Positions 38,305 to 48,499 of a stretch of DNA of 64,000 bases are shown piece after piece. Under the pieces are notes generated by a model. That model made no database searches, was not told the DNA's origin, and saw nothing but the letters and a program-made list of their open reading frames with translations. Each line of letters starts with the position of its first letter. Position 1 is the first letter of the stretch. The stretch is taken from assembly GCA_018829445.1 (NCBI GenBank), contig JAHJTV010000009.1, positions 28,967 to 92,966 on the forward strand. Reading direction: 5' to 3'. The DNA comes from a bacterium (GTDB taxonomy: Bacteria > SAR324 > XYD2-FULL-50-16). A program made the translations under genes and the position numbers.

Positions 38305-40467
38305 ATGAAAGACAACATAAAAATCTGGAGAGATCTAAATGGAACGCCCCATGTGGAAGCTGAAAGCGCTACTGATTTGTATTGGGGAATGGGATATGTG
38401 CATGCTTTTGATCGAGGAATGCAGATGCTTCTGATGCGGATTCTGGGACAGGGGCGTGTCTCTGAACTGCTTGATGCCAGTGAAAACTCGCTGAACATTG
38501 ACAAGTTTTTCCGCAAGGTGAACTGGTCAGGGAATGTTGATAACCAGCTGAAACAACTTTCCAGGCAGAACCTGGATACGATGGTTGCATATTGCGCCGG
38601 AGTAAACGAGGTTTTTGCCAAAAAGAGTCCCTGGGAGATGAAATTGCTGGGATATCGCCCGGAAGAATGGAAACCGGAAGATATGATTACCCTCTCCAGA
38701 ATGATCGGTTATTTAACCCTTGTTCAATCCCAGGATGAAATTGAACGTTTGTTTGTAGAGCTCGTTCAGGGAGGTGTTCCCGAGGAGTATCTCCAAGAGC
38801 TGTTTCCTGGAAACCTGGGTGGATTGGACATGGAACTGTTAAAAAAAGTTACTTTGCCAGAGAGAATTATGCCGGCGGGCTCGCTTTGGAATCTGCCAAT
38901 ACCCAGAATGATGGCCTCCAATAATTGGGTGATATCCGGAAAAAAGACCAAATCAGGACACCCCATCATGGCAAATGATCCGCATTTGGAAGTAAACAGG
39001 CTTCCCAATGTCTGGTGTGAGATGGTACTGCAGCAGAAAGACCGGTATATTGCAGGCGGCACCATGCCGGGATTGCCGGTTGTGCTTGTTGGCAGAAACA
39101 ATGATATTGCCTGGGGGGTTACCTATTCTTTTATCGATGCCATCGATTCCTGGGTGGAAAACTGTAAAGAGGGCAAGTGTTATCGGGAAGAGGGCGATCA
39201 ATGGGTACAATTTACTACAAGAAAAGAGATCATAAATAGGAAAAAGAAGGATCCGGTTGAAATCGTTTTTTATGAGAACGATCATGGTGTGTTGGATGGA
39301 GATCCGACCGTCGAAGGCTATTATCTTGCTACAAAGTGGGCAGCCGGTACATCAGGAGCAGTTACCTTCAACTCAATTCTGAAAATGTGGGATGCAAAAA
39401 CAGTTGAAGAGGGAATGGATCTGTTCGGAAAGGTTGAAACCGGTTGGGATATTGTTTTTTCCGATATCAAGGGAAATATCGGTTTCCAAATGACCGGGCT
39501 TGCTCCCAAACGACGGGAGGGAATCAGTGGTTTTATTCCGCTGCCCGGTTGGAAAAAGGAGAATGATTGGCAGGGATTTTATAATCACACGGAAATGCCC
39601 CGTATTTTCAACCCGGAAAAAGGGTACTTCTCAACAGCCAATAATGATTTAAACGAATACGGTAAGGCAAGCCCGATTAATATGCCCATGGGCTCCTATC
39701 GTGCTGACAGAATCGACCAGTTGATTGAATCCAGGGAGAGTATATCCGTTGAAGATGTTCAAAAGATGCATTTTGATGTCTATTCCCTCCAAGCTGAATA
39801 CTTCATGAAGATTCTGGAACCTCTTCTGCCTGATACCCCAAACGCTGAAATACTGAAACAGTGGGATCGTAAATATGATAGAGATTCCAAAGGTGCCAAC
39901 CTTTTTGAGGAATTCTATAAGGAACTCTACCTGGAAGTTTTCGGAATCAATGGTCTCGGGGAAGCAACAGTAACTTTCCTTGCCAATGAGACTGGGGCTT
40001 TTATCGATTTTTATGATAACTTTGACCGAATTCTCCTGTCCGAGAAATCGATCTGGTTTGGTAATCGCTCAAGGAATGAAATCTACGGGAAAGCAGTGGA
40101 AAAAGCCCTGGCCATCAAACCAAAACGGTGGGGAGACGGCAGAACATTTTTAATGACCCATATTCTGTTCGAGGGCAAACTTCCAAAATTCCTGGGATTT
40201 GATAAGGGGCCCATAACCGGCATCGGCAGCAGGGCTACAATTCACCAGGGGCAGATATACCGAAGTGCAGGGAGAGATACCACCTTTTTCCCCTCATTCA
40301 GGGTAATTACTGATATGGGATCAGATGAACTTTTCTCAAATATCGCAGGTGGACCTTCGGATCGAAGATTTTCCAAATGGTATTGTTCAGAGCTTGATAA
40401 CTGGGTAAACGGAAAATATAAAAAGACATCCATAAATCAAAATCAGAAAAAATTGCAGATGAAATAG
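38305..40467 (+). CDS. Penicillin acylase (Ntn-hydrolase) family protein
   Basis: MGYVHAFDRGMQMLLMRILGQGRVSELL; autoprocessing-like junction MMASNNWVISGKKTKSGHPIMANDPHLEVNRLP. Confidence 0.93.
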   Translation: MKDNIKIWRDLNGTPHVEAESATDLYWGMGYVHAFDRGMQMLLMRILGQGRVSELLDASENSLNIDKFFRKVNWSGNVDNQLKQLSRQNLDTMVAYCAGVNEVFAKKSPWEMKLLGYRPEEWKPEDMITLSRMIGYLTLVQSQDEIERLFVELVQGGVPEEYLQELFPGNLGGLDMELLKKVTLPERIMPAGSLWNLPIPRMMASNNWVISGKKTKSGHPIMANDPHLEVNRLPNVWCEMVLQQKDRYIAGGTMPGLPVVLVGRNNDIAWGVTYSFIDAIDSWVENCKEGKCYREEGDQWVQFTTRKEIINRKKKDPVEIVFYENDHGVLDGDPTVEGYYLATKWAAGTSGAVTFNSILKMWDAKTVEEGMDLFGKVETGWDIVFSDIKGNIGFQMTGLAPKRREGISGFIPLPGWKKENDWQGFYNHTEMPRIFNPEKGYFSTANNDLNEYGKASPINMPMGSYRADRIDQLIESRESISVEDVQKMHFDVYSLQAEYFMKILEPLLPDTPNAEILKQWDRKYDRDSKGANLFEEFYKELYLEVFGINGLGEATVTFLANETGAFIDFYDNFDRILLSEKSIWFGNRSRNEIYGKAVEKALAIKPKRWGDGRTFLMTHILFEGKLPKFLGFDKGPITGIGSRATIHQGQIYRSAGRDTTFFPSFRVITDMGSDELFSNIAGGPSDRRFSKWYCSELDNWVNGKYKKTSINQNQKKLQMK

Positions 40468-40842
40468 AAAAGTGGAAAAACAGTTGGCTTTTGATCAATA
40501 TTGATCTATCTTATCAGTTAATTAATCCGATAAAGATGGTTTTTTAAAAAAGTTGCAGTTTGGAACGCCAAATTTCAATTATGATCCTGCAAGAGCTTTA
40601 TAATAAAGGTTCTACACGGTCTTGTTTTTTTTTTGCATGGAAATTGATAAAAATTAAACGAACCTATAGCGTTTCCAATTGAAATTTGTTAGTATTTTAA
40701 CCGTTGAGTGACATTGTCAATAGCACTCATCTTTTTCGGGTCTTTTTGATTCGGTTTAAATCTGATTGAGAGTACCATTTGTCATATAAGTGGATGCTTG
40801 AAGTTAGTAAATATTAATAGAATTTAAACGGAGTAATCCACA

Positions 40843-41043
40843 ATGGCTGATGGAATCGTAAAGTGGTTTAATGATAGTAAAGGCTTTGGTTTTATTGAAC
40901 AAGAGAACGGTGATGACGTTTTTGTACATCATACAGCAATCAAAGGTTCCGGTTTCAAATCTTTGAAGGAAGGAGACAAGGTCACGTTTGATATTGAGGA
41001 AGGACGTAAAGGCCCCGCTGCTGCAAATGTTGTTGTAAAATAG
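40843..41043 (+). CDS. Cold-shock domain protein
   Basis: [66 protein letters not shown]. Confidence 0.97.
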   Translation: MADGIVKWFNDSKGFGFIEQENGDDVFVHHTAIKGSGFKSLKEGDKVTFDIEEGRKGPAAANVVVK

Positions 41044-41059
41044 AAGCTTGCTTCAAACA

Positions 41060-41096
41060 GCAAAAAAAAAGCCCCGAATCGGGGCTTTTTTTTTGC
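41060..41096. terminator. Bidirectional rho-independent terminator
   Basis: GCAAAAAAAAAGCCCCGAATCGGGGCTTTTTTTTTGC just after the cold-shock CDS. Confidence 0.92.
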
Positions 41097-41192
41097 TGAT
41101 TTCCTATCTAAAGCCATCCAGATGACTTGTTGTCAGATCCTCAGTTTTTATGGCTGGATTATTAATCGAAAGATTGTATCAACAATAACTTG

Positions 41193-41567
41193 CTATTCAT
41201 TCTTTACAAGAGTGAATTTCGCAGTATAGGTCACTTCATTTCCTGCCTTTTGCACAGCGCTTCCTTCGATGGTATTATTACCAACCAGCGTTCCAATGAA
41301 TTCAACCTGTGTTTCTTTGTCACTTCCCTTGATTATTATCTTGTTGCCGTCCAGGACTCCCTGGAATTCGCCCTCCTGCTCGTTGTTTTTAATGAGAATC
41401 CTGTTTTCGTCCACAGAAACAGTAACAAGCTTGGGTGGATTTACCTGCTGGTTAGGGAGAATAACGGACATGGCGTAAGTGCCACTGTCCAGTTGGTACC
41501 TGGTGCAGGACAGCAAAAACAGCAATAACACTGGAACAACAGGTATGAGCAGGCTTTTAATATTCAT
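41193..41567 (-). CDS. Putative lipoprotein, unknown function
   Basis: MNIKSLLIPVVPVLLLFLLSCTRYQ: signal plus lipobox-like LLSC. Confidence 0.7.
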   Translation of the reverse strand: MNIKSLLIPVVPVLLLFLLSCTRYQLDSGTYAMSVILPNQQVNPPKLVTVSVDENRILIKNNEQEGEFQGVLDGNKIIIKGSDKETQVEFIGTLVGNNTIEGSAVQKAGNEVTYTAKFTLVKNE

Positions 41568-41615
41568 TGGATTCCTCCTGATAAATTGTCATGTGGATAT
41601 TGTAACCAGTTATCT

Positions 41616-42764
41616 CTAAAACGCGAAGGAGAGGTACCACACGGTTCTATCACTCCCCCTCTGGCCTGAGTATTCGCCGATCTCTTCCGTATATTTTGTA
41701 TAACCGATATTCATATAATGATAAATAGTCATTTCAGCACCATAAGTCAGGTATCCCTGGTTATACCCTGCCCTGATGGATAAAAAGCTCGAAGTCTTGT
41801 CAATGGGGAATATTCCGATTTCGGTTCCGTAATGCAAACGTCTCATATAACTTCTTGAGGTTTCGTCTCCCTCTGGTTCCAGGGCAAACAAAACATCTTT
41901 GATATCCATGGCCAGAATCCAGCGAAACATCAATGATTCCTGTCGGAGTGAGATACCAAGGTCAACCTGTGACGGTATTTTAGTGGCGTCACCCAGCAGA
42001 ACTTCACTGCGCCAGACAGCACCGTATGTGATATGAGCTGCGGTGGATGTCCTGTAGACAAAACCGATATCATAACCTGTCCCTGAACCGGAATCTCCCC
42101 CCCCAGAAAACACGGTGGTGAAATCAGGGAACTCTGTTTCATTCAAAGCATCATTATAAGTATATAACCCCAATAACTCATTCCGGTCGATCTGTTTAAA
42201 AGTAATTCCAATGACAAATTGTCCAAGGCCAATGGGGTATGAGAAACCCGCCTGTTTGATCAGGTCTAGTCGTGAAAGGTAGTCTACCTCTGGCGCAGCG
42301 GCATTGCGGATGGAAAAATCAAGGATGTATTCATAGGTGTAGTTGGCTCCGATGGTAAATCCCTTTTTATCCATATTGAAGAAGGCATTAATGGCAGCAT
42401 CAACTCGCAGGTAATAGTTGTCACCCAGGAAATCCTCCATGAAGCTGAAAATTTCCGATTGAGTTTCAAGTTGAATTCCATTCTGATAGCGATCATAGGC
42501 ATCTGCCCAGTTGTCAGAATAGTAAAACTGCATACCGGGAAAATCGACCCACCAGGAGAAGATATTAGACATGGCAGCTGGATTATAAAACAAGGCTGAG
42601 CTGTTATTTGCCGTGGTTATCCCGGTATTTCCCATTGCCATGGCTCTATAGTCCTGACCGATTCTGTAAAACTCTTTTGCTTCACTATCAGCGGTGGACA
42701 AAAGAAAAACTGAAATCAGGCAAATGAAAAAGCCAGCTGTTTTTCGTTTCATACAAGCAGCCAT
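41616..42764 (-). CDS. Outer-membrane beta-barrel protein (FadL/PorV-like start)
   Basis: Signal peptide; AMGNTGITTANNSSALFYNPAAMSN; beta-rich with terminal VWYLSFAF. Confidence 0.7.
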   Translation of the reverse strand: MAACMKRKTAGFFICLISVFLLSTADSEAKEFYRIGQDYRAMAMGNTGITTANNSSALFYNPAAMSNIFSWWVDFPGMQFYYSDNWADAYDRYQNGIQLETQSEIFSFMEDFLGDNYYLRVDAAINAFFNMDKKGFTIGANYTYEYILDFSIRNAAAPEVDYLSRLDLIKQAGFSYPIGLGQFVIGITFKQIDRNELLGLYTYNDALNETEFPDFTTVFSGGGDSGSGTGYDIGFVYRTSTAAHITYGAVWRSEVLLGDATKIPSQVDLGISLRQESLMFRWILAMDIKDVLFALEPEGDETSRSYMRRLHYGTEIGIFPIDKTSSFLSIRAGYNQGYLTYGAEMTIYHYMNIGYTKYTEEIGEYSGQRGSDRTVWYLSFAF

Positions 42765-42822
42765 TAATAAGGTTTTTAAAAACGGGTTAAGTATTATATA
42801 ACTTTATTTTTGTTGTTTATTC

Positions 42823-43806
42823 TTAAAACAAGTCGGATGAAGGATCAAATACTGCGCCAAAGATTTCACAGTCATAAATTAGCTCATCACCGGTTGCTAT
42901 GCTGGTAATTACCGTATCTTTGCACAGGGGGATTTCGTCTCCTGATGCATTGAACCTGCTTCCGGAATCGAAAAGCGTGTAAAAATCCAGGGTTGATAAG
43001 ACGCTATTACCTTCGCTGTCTTTAAAGGAATCGGTTACCACAAAATTGTCATAGGCATCTTTGTTGTATTGGATCACGCTACCTGCCTGTATTTCACAAG
43101 AGTCTATGGTTACATCATAAGAAATATTTGGAGTGACGGTGGTCAGCGTGGTTCCATCATGGGAGGAATCGTGAGAATTAGCGCCACAGATATTGGTGTA
43201 AAAGCTGCTGCCCAAGCCACCAAATGTCATGGTGTTGGTGTCCGTAGACAGATCAAAAGTGAATCCACAGCGATCTGCATCGGTAGTTGCATCCAAAGAG
43301 CAGGTCGTAAATTCACCATCGATTTCCGATAATTTGAAGAGATCTTTTAACTCTCCAAAAACTAACATGCTGGAGACCAGTAAGGCCTCGAAATAGATAT
43401 TTTGAGTTTTTGTGGTGATATTTGATCCCATCAGATAGGAGAGTGCCCTTTGAAAGTTGGTTCTATCCGCAGTGGTAGTAGGAATATAATCAAATATGAC
43501 TCCTGCTGTTCCCGAGCCGCTGGATGAATCAAGCAGGCTTTGCGCCAGATCGATGATGGTTAATCCACTGGATGCCATATAAGCCAAAGCAGCCGAATGA
43601 TATCCTTCATCACCACCGGCAGATTCGCAAGTGCTGATCGCATCGGCCCATTCCCGTTCATCCATGTGAATTCTGCACTGTTCCAATTCGGATGTACTGT
43701 CTGACTGTTCAGAATCTTTACATCCCCAGATAAACAGAATCAGTATTAAAGCCAGGATCACAAAACTGAATTTGTAACCACCATTTTTTGGAATATGTTG
43801 GAGCAT
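42823..43806 (-). CDS. Putative lipoprotein, unknown function
   Basis: FVILALILILFIWGCKDSEQS lipobox; adjacent to an outer-membrane protein gene. Confidence 0.7.
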   Translation of the reverse strand: MLQHIPKNGGYKFSFVILALILILFIWGCKDSEQSDSTSELEQCRIHMDEREWADAISTCESAGGDEGYHSAALAYMASSGLTIIDLAQSLLDSSSGSGTAGVIFDYIPTTTADRTNFQRALSYLMGSNITTKTQNIYFEALLVSSMLVFGELKDLFKLSEIDGEFTTCSLDATTDADRCGFTFDLSTDTNTMTFGGLGSSFYTNICGANSHDSSHDGTTLTTVTPNISYDVTIDSCEIQAGSVIQYNKDAYDNFVVTDSFKDSEGNSVLSTLDFYTLFDSGSRFNASGDEIPLCKDTVITSIATGDELIYDCEIFGAVFDPSSDLF

Positions 43807-44183
43807 CTTTGTTTTTTATTGTTCATGAATATTTAGAGTACACGCCAATGGAGTTTTTATAATTCTTCAAGTAGTATACCCAAAATACTATTGCTGAGAA
43901 AGATTAAAGTCAAATTTGTTCTGATCATATTGAAAACTGCTTTAAAAAGGTTTCAATTCTTGGGTTTACAACACCGGACAACAAAAAAAAGGAAAAATTT
44001 AGAATACCGATCCAATCCGCATCCGACAAATTGGTCGAAATCGCCATAAAATTTTAGTAATGTCTGACCAGAAAAAACAAGGGAACCATTTTAAAATTGA
44101 CTGTATTGAGTATAACCATAACACTGGGACTTGTAGTTTGAAATTATCAGAAGACTCTTGGAAATAATAAAAAAGACAGCGAT

Positions 44184-44618
44184 ATGGAAGAAACAGAATA
44201 TATGGCATTGGCCAACATCGTGCCTGCTGATTGGTACACATCTCAGGAAAGTGTTGAGATTACCAAAGGCATTTTTTATGATATCCTGATTGGTGATGCC
44301 ATGCGATACGACCTGGTTATCAATTCGGATCAGGATCTGCAGGTATTGTTGGAGAAGATATCGACGGAAAAGAACGTGCCTGTTGAAGAAATATTATCGA
44401 GTATCCGGAATATCTCAACGACGGTGGGTGCGGTAAAGTTATTTAATGATAAATTTCCACAAATTGCCTCCAAATTTCCAGTCGATGAATACGGGAATCC
44501 TGATTATCCACCAAAATTCCTGGCGAAAATCCTGGAAATCACAGAAGAGATTGCGAATGAATTGTTGAATGGTGTTCTCAAGGATTATTCAGTGTACCTT
44601 CAATCGGATGAGAGTTAG
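44184..44618 (+). CDS. Hypothetical protein
   Basis: 144-aa ORF with ordinary protein-like composition; no family recognised. Confidence 0.55.
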   Translation: MEETEYMALANIVPADWYTSQESVEITKGIFYDILIGDAMRYDLVINSDQDLQVLLEKISTEKNVPVEEILSSIRNISTTVGAVKLFNDKFPQIASKFPVDEYGNPDYPPKFLAKILEITEEIANELLNGVLKDYSVYLQSDES

Positions 44619-44689
44619 TCAAATTGAAAGGAACTGAGATTAAATGTTTACCGGTTAAATTTTGAATTTATTATCAGGAGAAACCACCC

Positions 44690-45109
44690 ATGAAATATCT
44701 TCACACCATGATTCGCGTTTTTGACCTGGAAAAATCGTTGGATTTTTTTGTTGGTAAACTGGGCTTACAGGAAACCGGAAGAACCGAATCGGACAAAGGA
44801 AGATTTACCCTTGTTTTTCTAGCAACCGGACCGGGGGAACCTGAAGTCGAGTTGACCCATAACTGGGATGAAAAAGAACCCTATACAACAGGCCGCTATT
44901 TCGGTCATTTGGCGTATAGTGTGGAGAATATCTATGAGTATTGCATGATGCTACAGAAGAAAGGCGTTACCATACTTCGTCCACCCAGAGACGGTAAAAT
45001 GGCCTTTATCCGTTCTCCCGATCAGCAATCCGTCGAAATCCTGCAAGAGGGACCGGCTCTGGAAATAAAAGAACCATGGGCATCAATGCCCAACCAGGGT
45101 GAATGGTAA
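44690..45109 (+). CDS. Glyoxalase I-like (VOC superfamily) protein
   Basis: [34 protein letters not shown]...VELTHNW...[17 protein letters not shown]. Confidence 0.9.
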   Translation: MKYLHTMIRVFDLEKSLDFFVGKLGLQETGRTESDKGRFTLVFLATGPGEPEVELTHNWDEKEPYTTGRYFGHLAYSVENIYEYCMMLQKKGVTILRPPRDGKMAFIRSPDQQSVEILQEGPALEIKEPWASMPNQGEW

Positions 45110-45117
45110 TGGAATGG

Positions 45118-45152
45118 TTTAATGGATCTCCTGGTTTCGGAGATCCATTAAA
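45118..45152. terminator. Perfect 14-bp hairpin after the glyoxalase-like gene
   Basis: TTTAATGGATCTCC-tggtttc-GGAGATCCATTAAA; no long T tract. Confidence 0.55.
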
Positions 45153-45322
45153 ATATTGAGTAATGGTTCAGGTATATTCCTCACTATTCTGACAAATCCT
45201 CATAATTGTATTTGTTTGGTCTTTTTAACGGTCAGAGACTAAATTTGGATTTAACAGGAAAAATCCGTCAAAATCGGAAAACCATCAATTTGGTCTTCTT
45301 CAAATCGGTTTGGAAGGGTTGG

Positions 45323-47311
45323 TTAGTTCTGAAAGGCTTTGTTTTCGGTAAACTTGACTTCAACGGGAAGCATAAAGTGTAAGGTAGCTCCTCCGTGTTG
45401 ATTGCGTTCTGCCCAGATTTTCCCCCGGTGATCCTTAATGATCTCTTTTGATATGGATAATCCCAATCCTGTTCCGCCGGCTCCGGTATTGGACAGGCTA
45501 CTTTGGACAAATTTCTCAAAAACGATGTCCAGTTCGTTTTCGGGAATACCGATCCCCTTGTCGGAAACGGACAAAACCAGTCCCTCCTTTGTATCCTCTA
45601 TTTCGATCGTTATATGACTTCCTTGTGGAGAGTACTGAATTGCGTTCACCAGGATGTTGCGGATCACCTGCACGATCTTTTCTTTATCGGCCACCACCAT
45701 GTCATCAAAATTGGGGCGATGGAAGTCGATAATCATTTGTTTTTCCTGGGAGAGGAACATGAGATCCCTGGTGGCGATTTCCACCATACAGGAAAGACTG
45801 GATCTGTAAAATCTATAATCTTTTTGGCCGGATTCCAGTTTAGCCAGATCGAGTAGATCATTCAGTAATCTCATCAGCCTTTGTGCGCTGGTATTTATCT
45901 GGGTGAAGTATTTCAGGGTTTTTTCCTTATCAATCTTATCGATCTTTTTGATACCAAATTTGGAATAACTGAGGATGCCATGCATTGGCGTTCTAAGTTC
46001 ATGGGACATGTTAGCCAGAAATTCACTTTTGGATCGATTTGCCCTTTCTGCAGCGATCTTAGCTGACATCAGTTCGAGTTCCCGCTCCTTTCGCCTGGTA
46101 ATATCATGGGAGAGGAAAGCGATTTTGGTTACAGCCCCTTCATTGTTTTGAATCGGGTAAGCAATGCTGTCATTCCAATTACCGCCAAATCTACCCTCAA
46201 AACGAACCGGCATTCTCGAAGAGATCACCTGTTGGATCTTCTTTTTGCGTTGGTGGGCAATTTTAGGAGGTACGAGATCGAAATATATCTTTCCCAACAG
46301 GTCCTCTCGAGTACTTTTCAGGAAATTGGCTGTGACCGAGTTTAAATCCAGAATTACACCGTCTTTGTCCAGCAGAACCACCGAATCAGTCGGAGCCATT
46401 AATAATGCCCGAGCCGTGCTTTCGCTCTCTTCTAGTGCCAGTTGTTTTTGAATCTGATCGGTAATATCGGTAATAACGGAAACAAATCCAATTAACCTGC
46501 CCCGTTCAGAGCGTTTGTAACTCAGATCCACTTTGATTTCACTGATTTGACCGAGGGCGTTGATCATTCTTGTCACAAAACCGGGATTAGAGGGCTGTTC
46601 ATCAATAAAGCGTTGGATGGTTTGCTTCACCCCGTCCCGGTGCCGGAAAGGGATAGCTTTTTCATATAGAGAGGCTCCAATCAGTTCATGGGAAGATCTT
46701 GCCAGCTTTTTTGCGGTTGCTTTATTGCAGTAAACTATTTGTCCCTGCAGGTCAAATTCAATGATTCCATGGGGGATGGTGTCTTCAATGGTTCTGTATA
46801 GTGCTTCCTTTTCCTTCAGTTTCTTGTACTGATTTAGCTCCTCGATTTGCCTTTCCGCATCACAGCGTAAAATTCTTTCCATTTTGAGCTTTCTCTGAAA
46901 GATAAGAAAAAATGCCGAAAATATTATCAAGCCTATAAACAGGTCAATCGGTCTCTTTCCGATACTATCATTGATATTGGAAAAATCGTAGAGCGCCAGC
47001 AATTTTATCTTTTTTGCAGAGGTCTTTAGGGGGTGAATTTTTTCCCTGCTGTCTGAATTTTTTGAAATCGAGAGGTTTTGTTCGGAATAGAAGGAAAAAC
47101 TCCCTTGAGTATCCCGGTTTGAATGGCCAGCCGGATGAAAATACGCCATTGCGTTATTCGCATTGATGAATAGAATAACAACGATGATCATTAACAAAAA
47201 TTGAAAAAAACGGATCATTTCGAAAAACTGTAACTCAAGTGGTAAAAATCGGTAAACAACTGGTTTTAAAAAATACAGCGCGGCGAAGGTTGCCGAGGTC
47301 GCAGACAACAC
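45323..47311 (-). CDS. Membrane PAS-domain sensor histidine kinase
   Basis: PAS repeats (PHGIIEFDLQGQIVYCNKATAKKL; DSVVLLDKDGVILDLN); FLANMSHELRTPMHGIL H box; VIRNILVNAIQYSP; GIGIPENELDIVFEKF; GTGLGLSISKEI. Confidence 0.95.
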   Translation of the reverse strand: MLSATSATFAALYFLKPVVYRFLPLELQFFEMIRFFQFLLMIIVVILFINANNAMAYFHPAGHSNRDTQGSFSFYSEQNLSISKNSDSREKIHPLKTSAKKIKLLALYDFSNINDSIGKRPIDLFIGLIIFSAFFLIFQRKLKMERILRCDAERQIEELNQYKKLKEKEALYRTIEDTIPHGIIEFDLQGQIVYCNKATAKKLARSSHELIGASLYEKAIPFRHRDGVKQTIQRFIDEQPSNPGFVTRMINALGQISEIKVDLSYKRSERGRLIGFVSVITDITDQIQKQLALEESESTARALLMAPTDSVVLLDKDGVILDLNSVTANFLKSTREDLLGKIYFDLVPPKIAHQRKKKIQQVISSRMPVRFEGRFGGNWNDSIAYPIQNNEGAVTKIAFLSHDITRRKERELELMSAKIAAERANRSKSEFLANMSHELRTPMHGILSYSKFGIKKIDKIDKEKTLKYFTQINTSAQRLMRLLNDLLDLAKLESGQKDYRFYRSSLSCMVEIATRDLMFLSQEKQMIIDFHRPNFDDMVVADKEKIVQVIRNILVNAIQYSPQGSHITIEIEDTKEGLVLSVSDKGIGIPENELDIVFEKFVQSSLSNTGAGGTGLGLSISKEIIKDHRGKIWAERNQHGGATLHFMLPVEVKFTENKAFQN

Positions 47312-47727
47312 ACAAATTTGTCCGTAACTTTAACTCTAAAACAAAATTGTGGCAAGCAGAATTAAAATATTTAATTCATAAGGAAGTTATTATTGTACTG
47401 TTCGAGCTTTGGGGGAAACAAGTTTTTTCGGACACCTTAAACTCTTTCTGTGATGACTATGTGAGCCAATAGCCTCTTCCACCGGACACCAAAAATCAGT
47501 TTTCATCTAAGATCATTGGCGTTTTTCTGTGGCGAACCGGGTAACAGATTCTCTTGGAGAATCATCTGAAACGATCTAAATCTCACGTTGACATTCCCGA
47601 TTGTGACAATTAAGTTTTTTAGTAAAGATTTTCAGGAATCAAGAGGCTATGGGTTTAATTCTTTTATGCTTTTTCAAAGTAGGTTCAGATTTATGTCAAG
47701 GTTAAACAGGAATTTTGAGAGTGGACG

Positions 47728-48489
47728 GTGAAGCAGCATTTTCAATTCAAGAAAAAGGCTATTCTACGGTTTTATGAGGAATTAAACGATTTTCTTCCGC
47801 CTGAAAAAAGGAAACGTTCCTTTTCCTATCTTTTTTTCGGATCACCATCCATAAAAGATGTTATCGAAGCCATGGGCATTCCCCATGGGGAGGTCGACAT
47901 GATTCTTGTGAACGGCATATCGGTGAATTTTACCTATCATCTCAAATCAGGCGACAATGTTTCCATTTATCCTGTTTTTGAAAGCCTGGACATCGGCAAG
48001 CAGGCGAAGCTTCGACCCCAGCCCCTTCGGGAAACAAAATTCATACTGGATGTTCATCTGGGGAAAACAGCCAAACAGCTGCGCATGCTGGGATTTGATA
48101 CGTTGTATGAGAATGATCTCGATGATGCCGAGATCATTGAGATTGCCAACAGAGAACATAGGATTATCCTGACGAGAGACAGGGAGCTTTTGAAGAACGG
48201 GAAGGTTACCCATGGCTACTGGGTTCGCTCAAAGGATACCATGCGACAGGTTGAGGAGATTATCCAACGGTTTGATCTCCGTTCGCAGGTGAAGCCTTTT
48301 TTTCGCTGCATGACCTGTAACGGCATGATTGAGAAGGTTGACAAGGAAACCATCCTGGACCGACTGGAGCCTAAAACCAGGAAATATTATGATGAGTTTT
48401 TTGTCTGCTCCGGTTGTCGGAAGATCTATTGGAAGGGCTCCCATTTTGAGCGGATGGAACAGAAAATTAAACAACTGGTACAGAAATAA
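47728..48489 (+). CDS. Mut7-C RNase-domain protein with ubiquitin-like N-terminal domain
   Basis: FILDVHLGKTAKQLRMLGFDTLYENDLDDAEIIEIANREHRIILTRDRELLK; zinc-binding CMTCNG...CSGCRKIYWKGSHFERM. Confidence 0.9.
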   Translation: MKQHFQFKKKAILRFYEELNDFLPPEKRKRSFSYLFFGSPSIKDVIEAMGIPHGEVDMILVNGISVNFTYHLKSGDNVSIYPVFESLDIGKQAKLRPQPLRETKFILDVHLGKTAKQLRMLGFDTLYENDLDDAEIIEIANREHRIILTRDRELLKNGKVTHGYWVRSKDTMRQVEEIIQRFDLRSQVKPFFRCMTCNGMIEKVDKETILDRLEPKTRKYYDEFFVCSGCRKIYWKGSHFERMEQKIKQLVQK

Positions 48490-48499
48490 TTCTTGTTGA

